Assembly: GCF_024586455.1 (NCBI RefSeq)
Contig: NC_065919.1
Coordinates: 27,442,839-27,506,838 of the forward strand
Direction of reading: 5' to 3'
DNA: 64,000 nt
DNA from: Bactrocera neohumeralis
Taxonomy: Eukaryota; Arthropoda; Insecta; Diptera; Tephritidae
A model generated the notes under the pieces. That model saw only the letters and a program-made list of their open reading frames with translations. It had not been told where the DNA came from and did not search any database. Both the position numbers and the translations under genes were made by a program. Below are positions 1 through 11,160 of the stretch, in pieces. Each line of letters opens with the position of its first letter. Position 1 is the stretch's first letter.

Positions 1-686
1 AAAGGATCGCATTAGGGAGGGGCATATTTGGACGCAATTTTTTGGAAAAGTGGGCGTGGCCCCGCCCCCTACTAAGTTTTTTGTACATATCTCGGAAACT
101 ACTATAGCTATGTCAACCAAACTCTACAGAGTCGTTTTCTTCAGGCATTTCCATATACAGTTCAAAAATGGAAAAAATCGGATAACAACCACGCCCACCT
201 CTCATACAAAGGTTATGTTGAAAATCACTAAAAGTGCGTTAACCGACTAACAAAAAACGTCAGAAACACTAAATTTTACGGAAGAAGTTGCAGAAGGAAG
301 CTGCACTCAGGCTTTTTTTAAAAGTTGAAAATGGGGGTGGCCTCGCCCACTTATGGACCAAAAACCATATCTCGGGAACTACTCTACCGATTTCAATGAA
401 ATTCGGTATATAATATTTTTTTAACACCCTGATGACATGTACGAAATCGGTTCACAACCACGCCTTCTTCCAATATAACGCTATTTTGAATTCCATCTGA
501 TGCCTTTTCTGTATAATACGAGTATATACATTAGGAACCAATGATGATAGCGGAATAAAACTTTACACAAATACGGTATTTGAAAAATATCTAAATGACG
601 GATAATGAAATCTCGATTATCACTTTATCATGCGAGAGTATAAAATGTTCGGTGACACCCGAACTTAGCCCTTCCTAACTTGTTTT
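1..686 (-). repeat. Dispersed repeat family A, minus-strand copy, cut by window start
   Basis: The reverse complement of this stretch matches 9183 onward almost base for base: the same opening GGGCTAAGTTCGGGTGTCACCGAAC, the same TTTATACTCTCGCATGATAAAG block, and the same series of internal segments. Only scattered substitutions and small indels separate the two. The distal part of the copy lies beyond the window start. No coding potential is seen. The family looks like an abundant non-autonomous repeat; its class is not clear. Confidence 0.8.
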
Positions 687-3600
687 AATATAATTTTAGC
701 TAACGCGAACTAAAATATTCCAATTTTGATTGCAATTTACTCAAATGTTCTGCGAATAATGAATGTTGAATTTTTTTCGCAAAATTTTTTAATATAAATC
801 TTTAGCAGCACCTGAAGGAATTTTCTGGGCTTCCATTTTTGCGAGTTGCAAGAGTAAAAAATAATTAACTCTTAGCCTTCCCTTGCTTGTTTTATTATTT
901 TTTTTTTTTTGAAATTGAGGTATTGGCTTGACTCTGGGTGGTCTGTAAAATTTAGACGTAGAATTATGATCAATTTTTGAAAATATGTTTGAGTCAGTCA
1001 AAATGAAATAGACTGTTCCATTTTAAAAATAAACCTTATTGTTCCTGAATTAGAATAAAGCTATTATGAAAAGTGTTGTACATTTACTTGTTAGAATCAT
1101 TTAACTCGTTTGAACGGAGCGCTATAGATTTTTATATAAGTATACCATACAGTTTTAAATACTCGTGTGACTTAGATTATAGCGAAGTATCACACAACCT
1201 GACGGGATGATCAGCGTACAACTAGGGATGCTTGAGCCTCTAATAGAAAGATAGACATAAGAGAAGGTAGTATAGGTTTATAGAATTAAGAAATTTTGTA
1301 GCTTAATATAAGGTCATCTTTCAAGTAAATGTCCATCCACTTTTGTTAATGATGACAACATGGAACAAGTTAAAGAAAAACAGTTAGTACCGGATAGTCA
1401 GAACATTCTTTACCAATAGATGATAATATCTGTGAGTAAATGGCGCATTTGACGATGAAATGTGTTCTCGCTAGGAGTAAAGTTGAGAACTATTTTAAAG
1501 TTTATCGGTACTTAAAACAGCTCATAAAGTTTGGTAGTAATTAAAAATTCGATACCTTGAAGATTTACATACATTTTCACTAAAATATCACAGAAGACTC
1601 TATTGCTGAGATCGGAAATTCCGTATGAGCTTTCATTCTACCTATTTTGCTACTTTATGGGGTATTGCCTTGCCTACGTATAATTTTCTAGAACTACATT
1701 CGCTGTCTTCAACGGAACTCCTTTGCGGTGGCCCTTTTTGGACTAACCTTATAATCAATTTATGACTTTTTAATAAATACTTTTGTCATTAATAATTACA
1801 GGAAGGGATTTATGAATGCGTAAATGTATTTGTACGGAGCTACTAAATATCATCGCCACAAACGAACTCCCACGAATAAGATCGTAAAAATATTTTAAGA
1901 AACCAGCGCAGAGTGAATAAGATATGACCTAAATATGCTAACCGCAGCTACCACAAGCAAAGCGATCGGAATGACAAGCAATTAATGCAACAACAACAAA
2001 GCGCTACGACAGGTAAGCGCACGGAGCGCAGCAAAAGAGTGTGAGGCCAGAGGAAGCAGATATGCATATGAAGCAAACGCCTACAAATTACGACAGACAC
2101 AAATGATCAACATTTTCGGAACTACGACGGCGGTCGAGTGTTTGCCGCGCTTGAACGGCTAAAGCGTATGGTGGGTCTTCTTGGCGTCTTATCTTAATTA
2201 CATAAACTCTACCGGTTGATGAAGCCTAAACGATTGCTGATCACCGATCGTTGAAGATTAAGTCGCATGAGTCACTGGAGGTTACAGCGGCGCTTTGAAA
2301 GACCCAACTGACAGGCTTGTTGATGGCACTGTTGACGGCATTGATGAGGATATGATTGGATTATGGAGAATGCGGCGATTCGGTGTGGATTGTGATTGCG
2401 GTGATTTGGCCGACGCGTCGGCTCGGCGCTTAGCTCTGTTAATTACGCTGACTTTGCGTGATTTCAACTCTTTTCCAGGTATTGCAAGTAATTTTCAGTT
2501 AAATTTTATTTGATGTCTTAATTATACGAAAGCTAAGTATTCTTATTTATTTTATGGAAATTATTATATGAATTTTTTCAAGATTGTAAGCCTGCTTTGG
2601 TAGTAATGAAGTTGGAGTAGCGGTGTAGTGGTGAAATTTCAGGACTCTGTGCATTCAATCCAAGCTTTTTCACCACCGGTGGTTGTTATAACGGTTATCT
2701 GCAATACTTTTTGCGTTAATAGTAACTTTAGTTCACTGTGCGCGCAACCTTACATCCCTGTGAAGACCAATAAGGCAGTCGATGCTAGATGAGTAGGTTT
2801 CACTGGCAATGAAAATATGTGCTTAATGTCATGCCGGAACTCTGGCATTTAGTTTTATCTGGACGTGTTGGAGTTCGGTGGTGGTTCGATTTCGAGGACG
2901 CCATTCATCGAAGGATGCTTCAGGGAAAGGAGTTCACTATGTTCTGCGAGCATGCAGCCCACACTAAGTAGCAGCTCTTGAGAAAGCATCAAGAGACATT
3001 CTGTAATGGTCCGGAGTTAAGTATTTTTACAAGTTTGTAGCTACTTCAAACACGTCATTCCAGACTACTCAACATCGATCGTTCACCTTGGTTCGCAAGC
3101 TAGTATGTGAAACCTTTAGTTTAAGATTAAATAGTACATTAAAGTCTAAAGTTAATAAGGTGAACTGAACAAGTTACACTTTTGGAAAAAATCTACCATA
3201 GATTTGCTGGTTTCCTACAGAGTCTCGAGCTTCGAAACTATCTGTCGGACTCATGATGCCAGATCTCACTTGGTTTTATGAAACGTCCACATTATGTACT
3301 CATCAATAATTTATTCATCGTCATAAGGTTTTTCAAGAGTAAGAATCCAGCCATTTGGTAGTCAAGATTTCAACTGGCTGCGGGGAAACTGAAATTTTGG
3401 AAAATATTACTATAGGCGCATTATCTCTGGCTGTAATTGAATTCAAGTATTTTCAATAAGAAGAAAAAATAATCCACACCTCACAAATATGGCCAACGCA
3501 TTTTCCGCATGCCACCCACAACATTGTCATTTTGCAGTTTACAGCCAGTGCGCCAGCATATCTACACATACTCAGAGATACACATACGTATAAGCATTAA

Positions 3601-4090
3601 TTTTAAAAATGTGCAGCACCTGAGCGCCTGTCATGCTACACATAATCGTTAATATGTATCTAACATGGCCTGATAGCTACTTATTGCTCTGCGCATGCGT
3701 ACACATTCAGCGCATACCATTCGATTACCCGATTACTCGCCGCTATATACTTACATGTACAAAGGCAAACACATGCAGCCAGATGAACGGGTATAAGCTA
3801 ATTTCGCTTTCGTATTCCTATCGCTCGTCGTTGCGCTCAAATGCGCGGCCGTCTCTTGTGCGCCGGTAATTTGTCCACCGTTGTGGTTCGTGTGATTGAT
3901 GTGCATTGCAATCATTTGACAAGTTTCGCAATAAATGCAAACGAATACGTCGAAATTGTGGTACGTGCAACCTGTTTGCTGTGCTTATTAGTTGCATGTG
4001 TTGCATACGAGCGCAGAGGCTTGCTTTTTGCGTGTTTGTTTGTTTGTATGTCGTTTAATGCCTTCGAAGGAGCTGGTGTAGTTTTTGTGG
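687..4090. other. Intergenic or intronic, no supported gene
   Basis: This is AT-rich DNA with a GC-richer patch at about 1900-2500. Open stretches of 60-80 codons occur at 2282-2513 and 3633-4128. They overlap on both strands, have no recognisable domain and no convincing splice context, so I do not call them genes. Confidence 0.5.
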
Positions 4091-4228
4091 GAGTTTGCAA
4101 ACATGGACTGGAGTGGATGCAAGTATAGTCGGTGAATGTGGCAATTGTGCTATTTGTCGGCGTGTAGGCAGATCTCATAGGCGAGGGCCTAGAACCCTTC
4201 CTTGAGATACACCTTTTTTATTGGCTGT

Positions 4229-4238
4229 AGAGTTGAAT
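4229..4238. repeat. Left target-site duplication of RTE copy 1
   Basis: The 10-mer AGAGTTGAAT directly precedes the RTE element and is repeated exactly at 7506-7515. Removing the element and one copy restores the Jockey reading HAYSTLQPI. Confidence 0.8.
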
Positions 4239-7200
4239 GGAGGATGGAGTCTTGTGTAGAAGTTCACGCAAGTGAGGAAAGTTCTCTGATCGCCATTCAC
4301 TTGGGAGTGGCCAGAAACGATTCTTTTACACATGGCTCAAGCAGCTCACAACTTCCGGTCTTTGACCAAGTATCCTCTGGGTAGCCTAAGAACATCCGTT
4401 CGAAGGCGAGCTAATGTGAGAAGGCGAAACATCCCCTGCTTAGGGTTGTGCGCTGGGTTTGGGACCCGCCACGTAAAAAACACCCCCAATGAAAAGAAAG
4501 CGACAGCCTCGGAAGAGAAACCCTTTTGATGACGACCATGGCAAACGAAATAAGGACTACGAAATAAGGGCATGCACCTGGAATGTCCGGACCCTTAATT
4601 GGGAAGGTGCCGCTGCCCAGCTGGTTGATGTCCTCGCGAAAATAAAGGCTGACATCACCGCCGTCCAAGAAATGCGATGGACGGGGCAAGGACAGAGAAG
4701 AGTAGGTCCTTGTGACATTTACTACAGTGGCCATATAAAGGAGCGCAAGTTTGGTGTTGGATTCGTGGTGGGAGAGAGACTCCGTCGCCGAGTACTATCA
4801 TTCACTCCGGTGAATGAACGTCTAGCCACAATCCGCATCAAAGCGAGGTTCTTCAACATATCGCTGATTTGCGCCCACGCCCCGACGGAAGAGAAGGACG
4901 ATGTGACCAAAGATGCCTTCTATGAGCGCTTGGAGCGCACTTATGAGAGCTGCCCCCGCCACGATGTCAAAATCGTGCTTGGCGACTTTAACGCCAGGGT
5001 GGGCAAAGAAGGTATATTTGGCACTACGGTCGGTAAATTCAGCCTCCACGACGAAACATCCCCAAATGGGCTGAGGCTGATCGACTTCGCCGGGGCCCGA
5101 AATATGGTTATCTGTGGTACTAGATTCCAGCACAAGAAGATACATCAAGCTACCTGGCAGTCTCCGGATCGAAAAACTACCAACCAGATCGATCATGTTG
5201 TGATAGATGGAAGACACGTCTCCAGTGTTTTAGATGTGCGTGCGCTCCGAGGTCCTAACATCGACTCGGATCACTATCTTGTTGCAGCCAAGATACGCAC
5301 CCGCCTCTGTGCAGCAAAAAACGCACGTCAACAAACACAAGGAAGGTTCGACGTCGAGAAGCTGCAATCACAACAGACAGCCGAACGATTTTCTACTCGG
5401 CTTGCACTCCTGCTCTCTGAGAGCACTCGTCAACAACTCGGTATAAGGGAACTGTGGGACGGCATTTCAAATTCCTTACGTACAGCTGCAACCGAAACCA
5501 TTGGTTTTCGGAAAGAGCAAAAGAACAGCTGGTACGACGAGGAGTGCCGTGTCGCAGCGGAGAGAAAACAGGCTGCCTACCTCGCAACGTTACGATCGAC
5601 CACTACACGTGCGGGGTGGGATAGATACCGAGAGTTGAAGAGGGAAGCGAGACGCATTTGCAGACAGAAGAAGAAAGAGGCCGAAATGCGTGAGTACGAA
5701 GAGCTTGATAAGCTGGCCGACAGGGGTAATGCTCGAAAATTCTACGAAAAAATGCGGCGGCTTACAGAAGGTTTCAAGACCGGAGCATACTCTTGTAGAA
5801 CCCTCAAAGGTGATCTAGTCACTGATGCCCAGAGCATACTTAAATTATGGAGGGAACACTTCTCCAGCCTGCTGAATGGCAGTGAACGCACAACACCAGG
5901 AGAAGAAGAACCCGATTCCCCAATCGATGACGATGGAGCAGACGTTCCATTACCCGACCATGAAGAAGTTCGAATAGCAATTGCCCGCCTCAAAAACAAC
6001 AAAGCGGCAGGGGCCGACGGACTACCGGCCGAGCTATTCAAACACGGCGGCGAAGAACTAATAGGGTGCATGCATCAGCTTCTTTGTAAAATATGGTCGG
6101 ACGAAAGCATGCCCAACGATTGGAATTTAAGTGTGCTATGCCCAATCCATAAAAAAGGAGACCCCACAATCTGCGCCAACTACCGTGGGATTAGCCTCCT
6201 GAACATCGCATATAAGGTTCTATCGAGCGTATTGTGTGAAAGATTAAAGCCCACCGTCAACAAACTGATTGGACCTTATCAGTGTGGCTTCAGACCTGGA
6301 AAATCAACAACCGACCAGATATTCACCATGCGCCAAATCTTGGAAAAGACCCGTGAAAGGAGAATCGACACACACCACCTCTTTGTCGATTTCAAAGCTG
6401 CTTTCGACAGCACGAAAAGGAGCTGCCTTTATGCCGCGATGTCTGAATTTGGTATCCCCGCAAAACTAATACGGCTGTGTAAGTTGACGCTGAGCAACAC
6501 GAAAAGCTCCGTCAGGATCGGGAAGGACCTCTCCGAGCCGTTCGATACCAAACGAGGTTTCAGACAAGGCGACTCCCTATCGTGTGACTTCTTCAACCTG
6601 CTTCTGGAGAAAATAGTTCGAGCTGCAGAACTAAACAGAGAAGGTACCATCTTCTATAAGAGTGTACAGCTGCTGGCGTATGCCGACGATATTGATATCA
6701 TCGGCCTCAACACCCGCGCCGTTAGTTCTGCTTTCTCCAGGCTGGACAAGGAAGCACAGAAAATGGGTCTGGCAGTGAACGAGGGCAAAACGAAATATCT
6801 CCTGTCATCAAACAAACAGTCGTCGCACTCGCGACTTGGCTCTCACGTCACTGTTGACAGTCATAACTTTGAAGTTGTAGATAATTTCGTCTACTTAGGA
6901 ACCAGTATTAACACCACGAACAATGTCAGCCTGGAAATCCAACGCAGGATTGCTCTTGCCAACAGGTGCTACTTCGGACTGAGTAGGCAATTGAAAAGTA
7001 AAGTCCTCTCTCGACGAACAAAAACTAAACTCTATAAGTCCCTCATAATTCCCGTCCTGCTATATGGTGCAGAGGCTTGGGCGATGACAGCAACCGATGA
7101 GTCGACGTTACGAGTTTTCGAGAGAAAAATTCTGCGAAAGATTTATGGTCCTTTGCGCATTGGCCACGGCGAATATCGCATTCGATGGAACGATGAGCTG

Positions 7201-7506
7201 TACGAGATATACGACGACATTGACATAGTTCAGCGAATTAAAAGACAGCGGCTACGCTGGCTAGGTCATGTTGTCCGGATGGATGAAAACACTCCAGCTC
7301 TGAAAGTATTCGACGCAGTACCCGCCGGGGGAAGCAGAGGAAGAGGAAGACCTCCACTCCGTTGGAAGGACCAAGTGGAGAAGGACCTGGCTTCGCTTGG
7401 AATATCCAATTGGCGCCACGTAGCGAAAAGAAGAAACGACTGGCGCGCTGTTGTTAACTCGGCTATAATCGCGTAAGGGGTGTCTACGCCAATTAAGAAG
7501 AAGAAA
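4239..7506 (+). mobile_element. Full-length RTE-type non-LTR retrotransposon
   Basis: A complete LINE of about 3.27 kb. It has a 5' untranslated leader of 250 bp, one open reading frame of 995 codons, and a very short 3' end: the conserved GGGTGTCTACGCCAATTAAG followed by an AAG-rich tail. Short 3' ends with a simple-repeat tail are typical of the RTE clade. Exact 10-bp duplications flank it. The other RTE copies in the window share the same 3' end (GTGTCTACGCC.. then AAGAATAAGAAGAA), which supports the boundary. An intact frame and a clean duplication suggest a fairly recent insertion. Confidence 0.85.
4489..7476 (+). CDS. RTE LINE polyprotein: AP-like endonuclease plus reverse transcriptase
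   Basis: This 995-residue protein nicks target DNA and copies the element RNA into the genome by target-primed reverse transcription. A basic N-terminus (KRKRQPRKR) precedes an exonuclease-endonuclease-phosphatase domain at residues about 25-275, with TWNVRTLN, the catalytic Glu in QEMRW, LGDFNARVG and the terminal SDHYLV. The reverse transcriptase at about 490-770 shows GADGLPAELF, the NYRGISLL box, FVDFKAAFDS with the first catalytic Asp, GFRQGDSLS, and YADD (near residue 730) with the catalytic pair. The C-terminal part contains LRWLGHVVRMDE and a Gly-Arg stretch. No stops or frameshifts break it. The start is the first ATG of the open frame. Database entries often mislabel this family as craniofacial development protein 2-like. 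Whether it is active cannot be judged from sequence alone. Confidence 0.9.
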   Translation: MKRKRQPRKRNPFDDDHGKRNKDYEIRACTWNVRTLNWEGAAAQLVDVLAKIKADITAVQEMRWTGQGQRRVGPCDIYYSGHIKERKFGVGFVVGERLRRRVLSFTPVNERLATIRIKARFFNISLICAHAPTEEKDDVTKDAFYERLERTYESCPRHDVKIVLGDFNARVGKEGIFGTTVGKFSLHDETSPNGLRLIDFAGARNMVICGTRFQHKKIHQATWQSPDRKTTNQIDHVVIDGRHVSSVLDVRALRGPNIDSDHYLVAAKIRTRLCAAKNARQQTQGRFDVEKLQSQQTAERFSTRLALLLSESTRQQLGIRELWDGISNSLRTAATETIGFRKEQKNSWYDEECRVAAERKQAAYLATLRSTTTRAGWDRYRELKREARRICRQKKKEAEMREYEELDKLADRGNARKFYEKMRRLTEGFKTGAYSCRTLKGDLVTDAQSILKLWREHFSSLLNGSERTTPGEEEPDSPIDDDGADVPLPDHEEVRIAIARLKNNKAAGADGLPAELFKHGGEELIGCMHQLLCKIWSDESMPNDWNLSVLCPIHKKGDPTICANYRGISLLNIAYKVLSSVLCERLKPTVNKLIGPYQCGFRPGKSTTDQIFTMRQILEKTRERRIDTHHLFVDFKAAFDSTKRSCLYAAMSEFGIPAKLIRLCKLTLSNTKSSVRIGKDLSEPFDTKRGFRQGDSLSCDFFNLLLEKIVRAAELNREGTIFYKSVQLLAYADDIDIIGLNTRAVSSAFSRLDKEAQKMGLAVNEGKTKYLLSSNKQSSHSRLGSHVTVDSHNFEVVDNFVYLGTSINTTNNVSLEIQRRIALANRCYFGLSRQLKSKVLSRRTKTKLYKSLIIPVLLYGAEAWAMTATDESTLRVFERKILRKIYGPLRIGHGEYRIRWNDELYEIYDDIDIVQRIKRQRLRWLGHVVRMDENTPALKVFDAVPAGGSRGRGRPPLRWKDQVEKDLASLGISNWRHVAKRRNDWRAVVNSAIIA

Positions 7507-7515
7507 GAGTTGAAT
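7506..7515. repeat. Right target-site duplication of RTE copy 1
   Basis: Exact repeat of the 10-mer at 4229-4238, directly after the AAG-rich tail of the element. Confidence 0.8.
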
Positions 7516-7858
7516 ATGCGTGTCCCTGCCTGACTCTGAAATAGCAGTTGCTTATCTTATTATCTTAGAGGCAAGTAGATCAGTTAGATTCTGCGAAAGT
7601 TGGAGTCTTAATTTATGTAATAATCCACGTTGCCATACCGTATCGAACGCCTGTGATACGTCTAGAAAACTGCTGTGCAAATGTTTTATTTTCCATTGCA
7701 TGTTCTATTATGCTTGTTATACAATATACTTGGTCGATTGTGGAATGCTGATATCTAAATCCAAATTGATGCAGTGGTAGGAGACCCCTTTTTCAATTCT
7801 GTTTTCTGATAGTGACAGCTTCAAGTAGCTTAGACAAAATGGACAGCAAAGAGATTTG

Positions 7859-8601
7859 GAGTGACCAGAAACGATTCTTTACATATGGCTCAAGCAGCTT
7901 AGGACTTCCGGTCTCAGACCTAGTATCCTCCAGGGAGCCAGGAACATCCGTTTGAAGACGAGCTAAAGTGAGAAATCGAACCATCCATCCACCAAGGTTG
8001 TGCGCTGGGCTTGGAACTCGCCACGTACAAAAAGGCTCCCAATGAAAATAAAACAACAGCCTCGAAAGAGAAGCCCACCTTTTGATGATAACCATAGCCA
8101 ACGTAAAAAGGACTATGATTGAGGGTACTGGAAATGTCCAGCCCCTTATTTGGGAAGGTACCGCTGCCCAGCTGGTTGGCGTTCTCGTAAAAATAAAGGC
8201 TGCCATCACCGACGTCCAAGAAGTGCGATGGACGGGACAAGGACTGAGGTGAGATCCTTATGGCATTTACTACAGTGGCCATATAAAGGAGCGCAAGTTC
8301 GGTGTGGGATTCGTGTTGGGAGAGCGGCTCCGTCACCGAGTCCTGGAATTCATCCCGCTGGCTTGGTGAAGTCATCCCATTGGACGAAACCACTCCAGCT
8401 CTGAAAGTATTCGACGCAGAACACGCCGGTGGAAGCAGAGGAAAATGAATACCTCCACTCCGTTGGAAAGACCAGGTGGAGAATGATCTGGCTTCGCTGA
8501 ATGGCGCCACATTGCGAAAGGAAGAAACAACGGGCGCGCTGTTATTAACTCGGCTATAACGGCGTAAGCGGTGTCTACGCCAGTAAAGAATAAGAAGAAG
8601 G
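7859..8601 (+). mobile_element. RTE copy 2, internally deleted
   Basis: The copy starts at AGTGACCAGAAACGATTC, matching about 4309 of copy 1. It follows the leader and the start of the ORF to about position 4800 of copy 1, then jumps to about 7285 and runs to the same 3' end (GGTGTCTACGCCAGTAAAG). About 2.5 kb of endonuclease and reverse transcriptase is missing. It lies inside the Jockey-like remnant, whose reading resumes on the far side as SYT / ISLLSILSKLLE. No clear target duplication was seen. Confidence 0.8.
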
Positions 8602-8650
8602 TATAGGATACCATGACATTATGCGTTTAAAATTTTTCAGATCAAATCAC

Positions 8651-9182
8651 TATAGCATATATATAGCAAATTAAAAAAAAACAAAAAAACAAAATCAAGT
8701 TCTGAAATAAAATGAGGCAAATTACTGTAAAAGACAACGCTACAATATTTGAAAGTTTTTCCAGATCGATATACTAAATATGTATATACCAAATGCTACC
8801 ATATGCTTAACACACGATACAATATAAGGGGTTAGCGGTAGTCAAAATTTTCAAAGAATCGATTTTATTATATTGTCTTAAATTATAGTGTCTTAATAAT
8901 ACTCTTTAGAATTTTGAAGGAAATCCGACAAATAGTTTCCGAATTATTCGTTTATAAGCGAAGGATTCTCGGGCACGTTAGAACGTTTGTTCTATAATTT
9001 GCTTCTGAAACTGTAGCTCGAAAACTGTTCAGTATACAAACAACTAGTGGATGATCGAAGGATTTTTTTTGGTTTGACTTCGATTTTTTTATAAACAATT
9101 CGATTTGGTTTTAACTGGAAAAACTGTAAAAAATTTCCTGAGACCGCCATTTTGTTAATTAAAAAAATATACGTATATAAAA
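8651..9182. other. AT-rich spacer, nothing recognised
   Basis: AT-rich DNA with poly-A/T runs. The 10-mer AAGGGGTTAG at about 8825 also forms the end of the foldback element at 29637-30013, so a fragment of that family may sit here. No coding signal. Confidence 0.4.
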
Positions 9183-9947
9183 CAAGTAAGGTAGGGCTAA
9201 GTTCGGGTGTCACCGAACATTTTATACTCTCGCATGATAAAGTGATAATCGTGATTTCATTATCCGTGATTTAGATATTTTTCAAATCCCGTATTTGTGT
9301 AAAGTTTTATTCCGCCATCATCATTGGTTCCTGATGTATATATTATACAGAGAAAGTATCAGATGGAATTCAAAAGAGTGTTATAATGGAAGAAGGCGTG
9401 GTTGTGAACCGATTTCACCCATATTTCGTACATGTCATCAGGGTGTTAAGAAAATATTATATACCGAATTTCATTGAAATCGGTAGAGTAGTTCCTGAGA
9501 TATGGTTTTTGGTCCATAAGTGGGCGAGGCCACGCCCATTTTCAATTTTTAAATAAAGCCTGGGTGCAGCTTCCTTCTGCAATTTCTTCCATAAAATTTG
9601 ACGTTTTTTGTTAATCGGTTAATGCACTTTTAGTGATTTTCAACATAACCTTTGTATGGGATGTGGGCGTGGTTACTATCCGATTTCTTCCATTTGCAGT
9701 GGGCCGATTTGGCCCATCTTCGAGCTTAACCTTCTTATGGAGCCAAGGAATACGTGAACCAAGTTTCATCATGATATCTCAATTTTTACTCAAGTTACAG
9801 CTTGCACGGACGGACGGACAGACAGACCCTGATCACTTTGGTATATATAACCCTATATCTGACTCTTTTAGTTTTAGGACTTACAAACAACCGTTATGTG
9901 AACAGAACTATAATACTCTCCTTAGCAACATTGTTGCGAGAGTATAA
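9183..9947 (+). repeat. Dispersed repeat family A, plus-strand copy
   Basis: This is a complete-looking copy of the repeat cut at the window start, in the opposite orientation. It opens with GGGCTAAGTTCGGGTGTCACC. Near its ends it carries the inverted pair TATACTCTCGCA (about 9226) and TTGCGAGAGTATAA (about 9932). A GGAC/AGAC tetranucleotide run (GTCY type on the other strand) lies at about 9815-9830. Such tracts are known from non-autonomous dipteran mini-me/DINE-like elements, so a Helentron-related origin is possible but unproven. Confidence 0.75.
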
Positions 9948-10339
9948 TAAAAATATCTTTGAATGAGATATGTGTGACATGTGATATTTATTTGGTGGAA
10001 GAGGCTAAATACGAGTATTGGGGGAAAGAAACAATTGGGCTGATTGAATTAATTTTGACGTTGCACAGGTTACTCGAGAACTTATGTTGAAGCGGTTTTA
10101 AATATAAATAATTTCCGATATATGTATAGAATTCGTTATAAAAATTGCTGGAATAATGAAAATTTATATATAAATTGGAGTTGGGATAGTATTGACTCGA
10201 TTTTATTAATTTTTGCCAATACTACATACAATTAACCCGGCACATATTCATAAAATGCTCCTTGGGTTCATTAAGATAACCTCTCATACAATCGCCAATC
10301 ATATAGAGTAAAGTCCATAAATCTCATATTAGTTATGTA
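9948..10339. other. AT-rich spacer, nothing recognised
   Basis: No ORF, repeat boundary or structured element could be identified. Confidence 0.4.
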
Positions 10340-11160
10340 GGTGTCCGTTCAAGTTTTCACCATTTTTGGCACAAGATATACTGTTTTGAGTAAGACACGC
10401 TCTCTCATTTTCATTGAGATAATTCACATATTGGTCGGTATATGCGGTGACTTTATACCAGAAGTTCGAAAATATTTATGTTAGGTGTATGGGGGCTGAA
10501 AGAAGTATTGAACCGATTCAACCCATTTTGGACATACAGACATATAATTATCAGGAAATAATTATCTTTGCATTTCAATTATATATCTCTCACATTGAAC
10601 GAAATTTTTGGTCAAAAGTCAACTACAAGTACTGGGTTCAACATATTCGGTACCAAGCGGCTTGAACAGTTGTGGTCCGATTTGGATAATTTCTGATCAT
10701 ATGGTGGCATGCTTCAAAGGGACTATTCGTGCAAAGTTTTATCTCGTTATATTAATTGTATCTTGATTTACATACTGGGAAGTGAAGGTATCAAATGGAA
10801 TTTGGATATGTGCTATAATATTTGTAATATAAAAATGTCACTAGAATTTTACGTACCAAATTTACATAGTTCAAATCGGTTGAGCTGGTTCAGAGATATT
10901 TGATTTTATCTAAAAAAGTCGGTGCCACGCCCATCATCCGATTTTGACACCTGCTCCCATATAACCTTCTCATACCATCTCGTGGTGAAATTTAATGTCT
11001 CTGGCGCATTTAGTTATTTATTTATCGCGGTTTTAGTAGTAACCAGTAACCAGTACAGTATGTAACCCTATATCTATCTTGATTGGACTTAGCTGAAACG
11101 TACAACCGTCAGGTGAACAAAACTATTATACTCTGTAGCAACTTGATGCAAGAGTATAAA
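10340..11160 (+). repeat. Dispersed repeat family A, divergent subfamily copy
   Basis: It shares the segment order CACGCTCTCT.., CCAGAAGTTCGAA.., GTATGGGGGCT.., CATTGAACGAAATTTTT.. and the ending ACAAAACTATTATACTC..GTAGCAACTTG with the copy at 39355-39801. The terminal GCAAGAGTATAAAAT resembles the end of the 9183-9947 copy. Both look like members of one abundant family with two subfamilies. Small open frames here are incidental. Confidence 0.6.

Larger units (their letters stand above)
4120..8650 (-). mobile_element. Jockey-like LINE reverse transcriptase remnant, split by two RTE insertions
   Basis: Reading the minus strand and removing the two RTE copies gives one reverse transcriptase. 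Pieces appear in family order: SYT.ISLLSILSKLLE (from 8650 to 7800), HQFGFRYQHSTIDQV, FLDVSQAFDTVW (near 7620), YFRVRQGHAYST (ending at 7507), and then, beyond the first RTE copy, GVSQGRVLGP (near 4195) and STIATFTDYT (near 4140). These correspond to RT motifs from the fingers to the catalytic FADD box of Jockey-type LINEs. The catalytic pair is degraded (DY in place of DD), and several frameshifts and stops are present, so the copy is dead. Upstream endonuclease and gag parts were not found. Confidence 0.75.

Noticed and set aside
5234..6650. Additional ORFs on both strands within the RTE coding region
   Set aside because: Shadows of the 995-codon frame.
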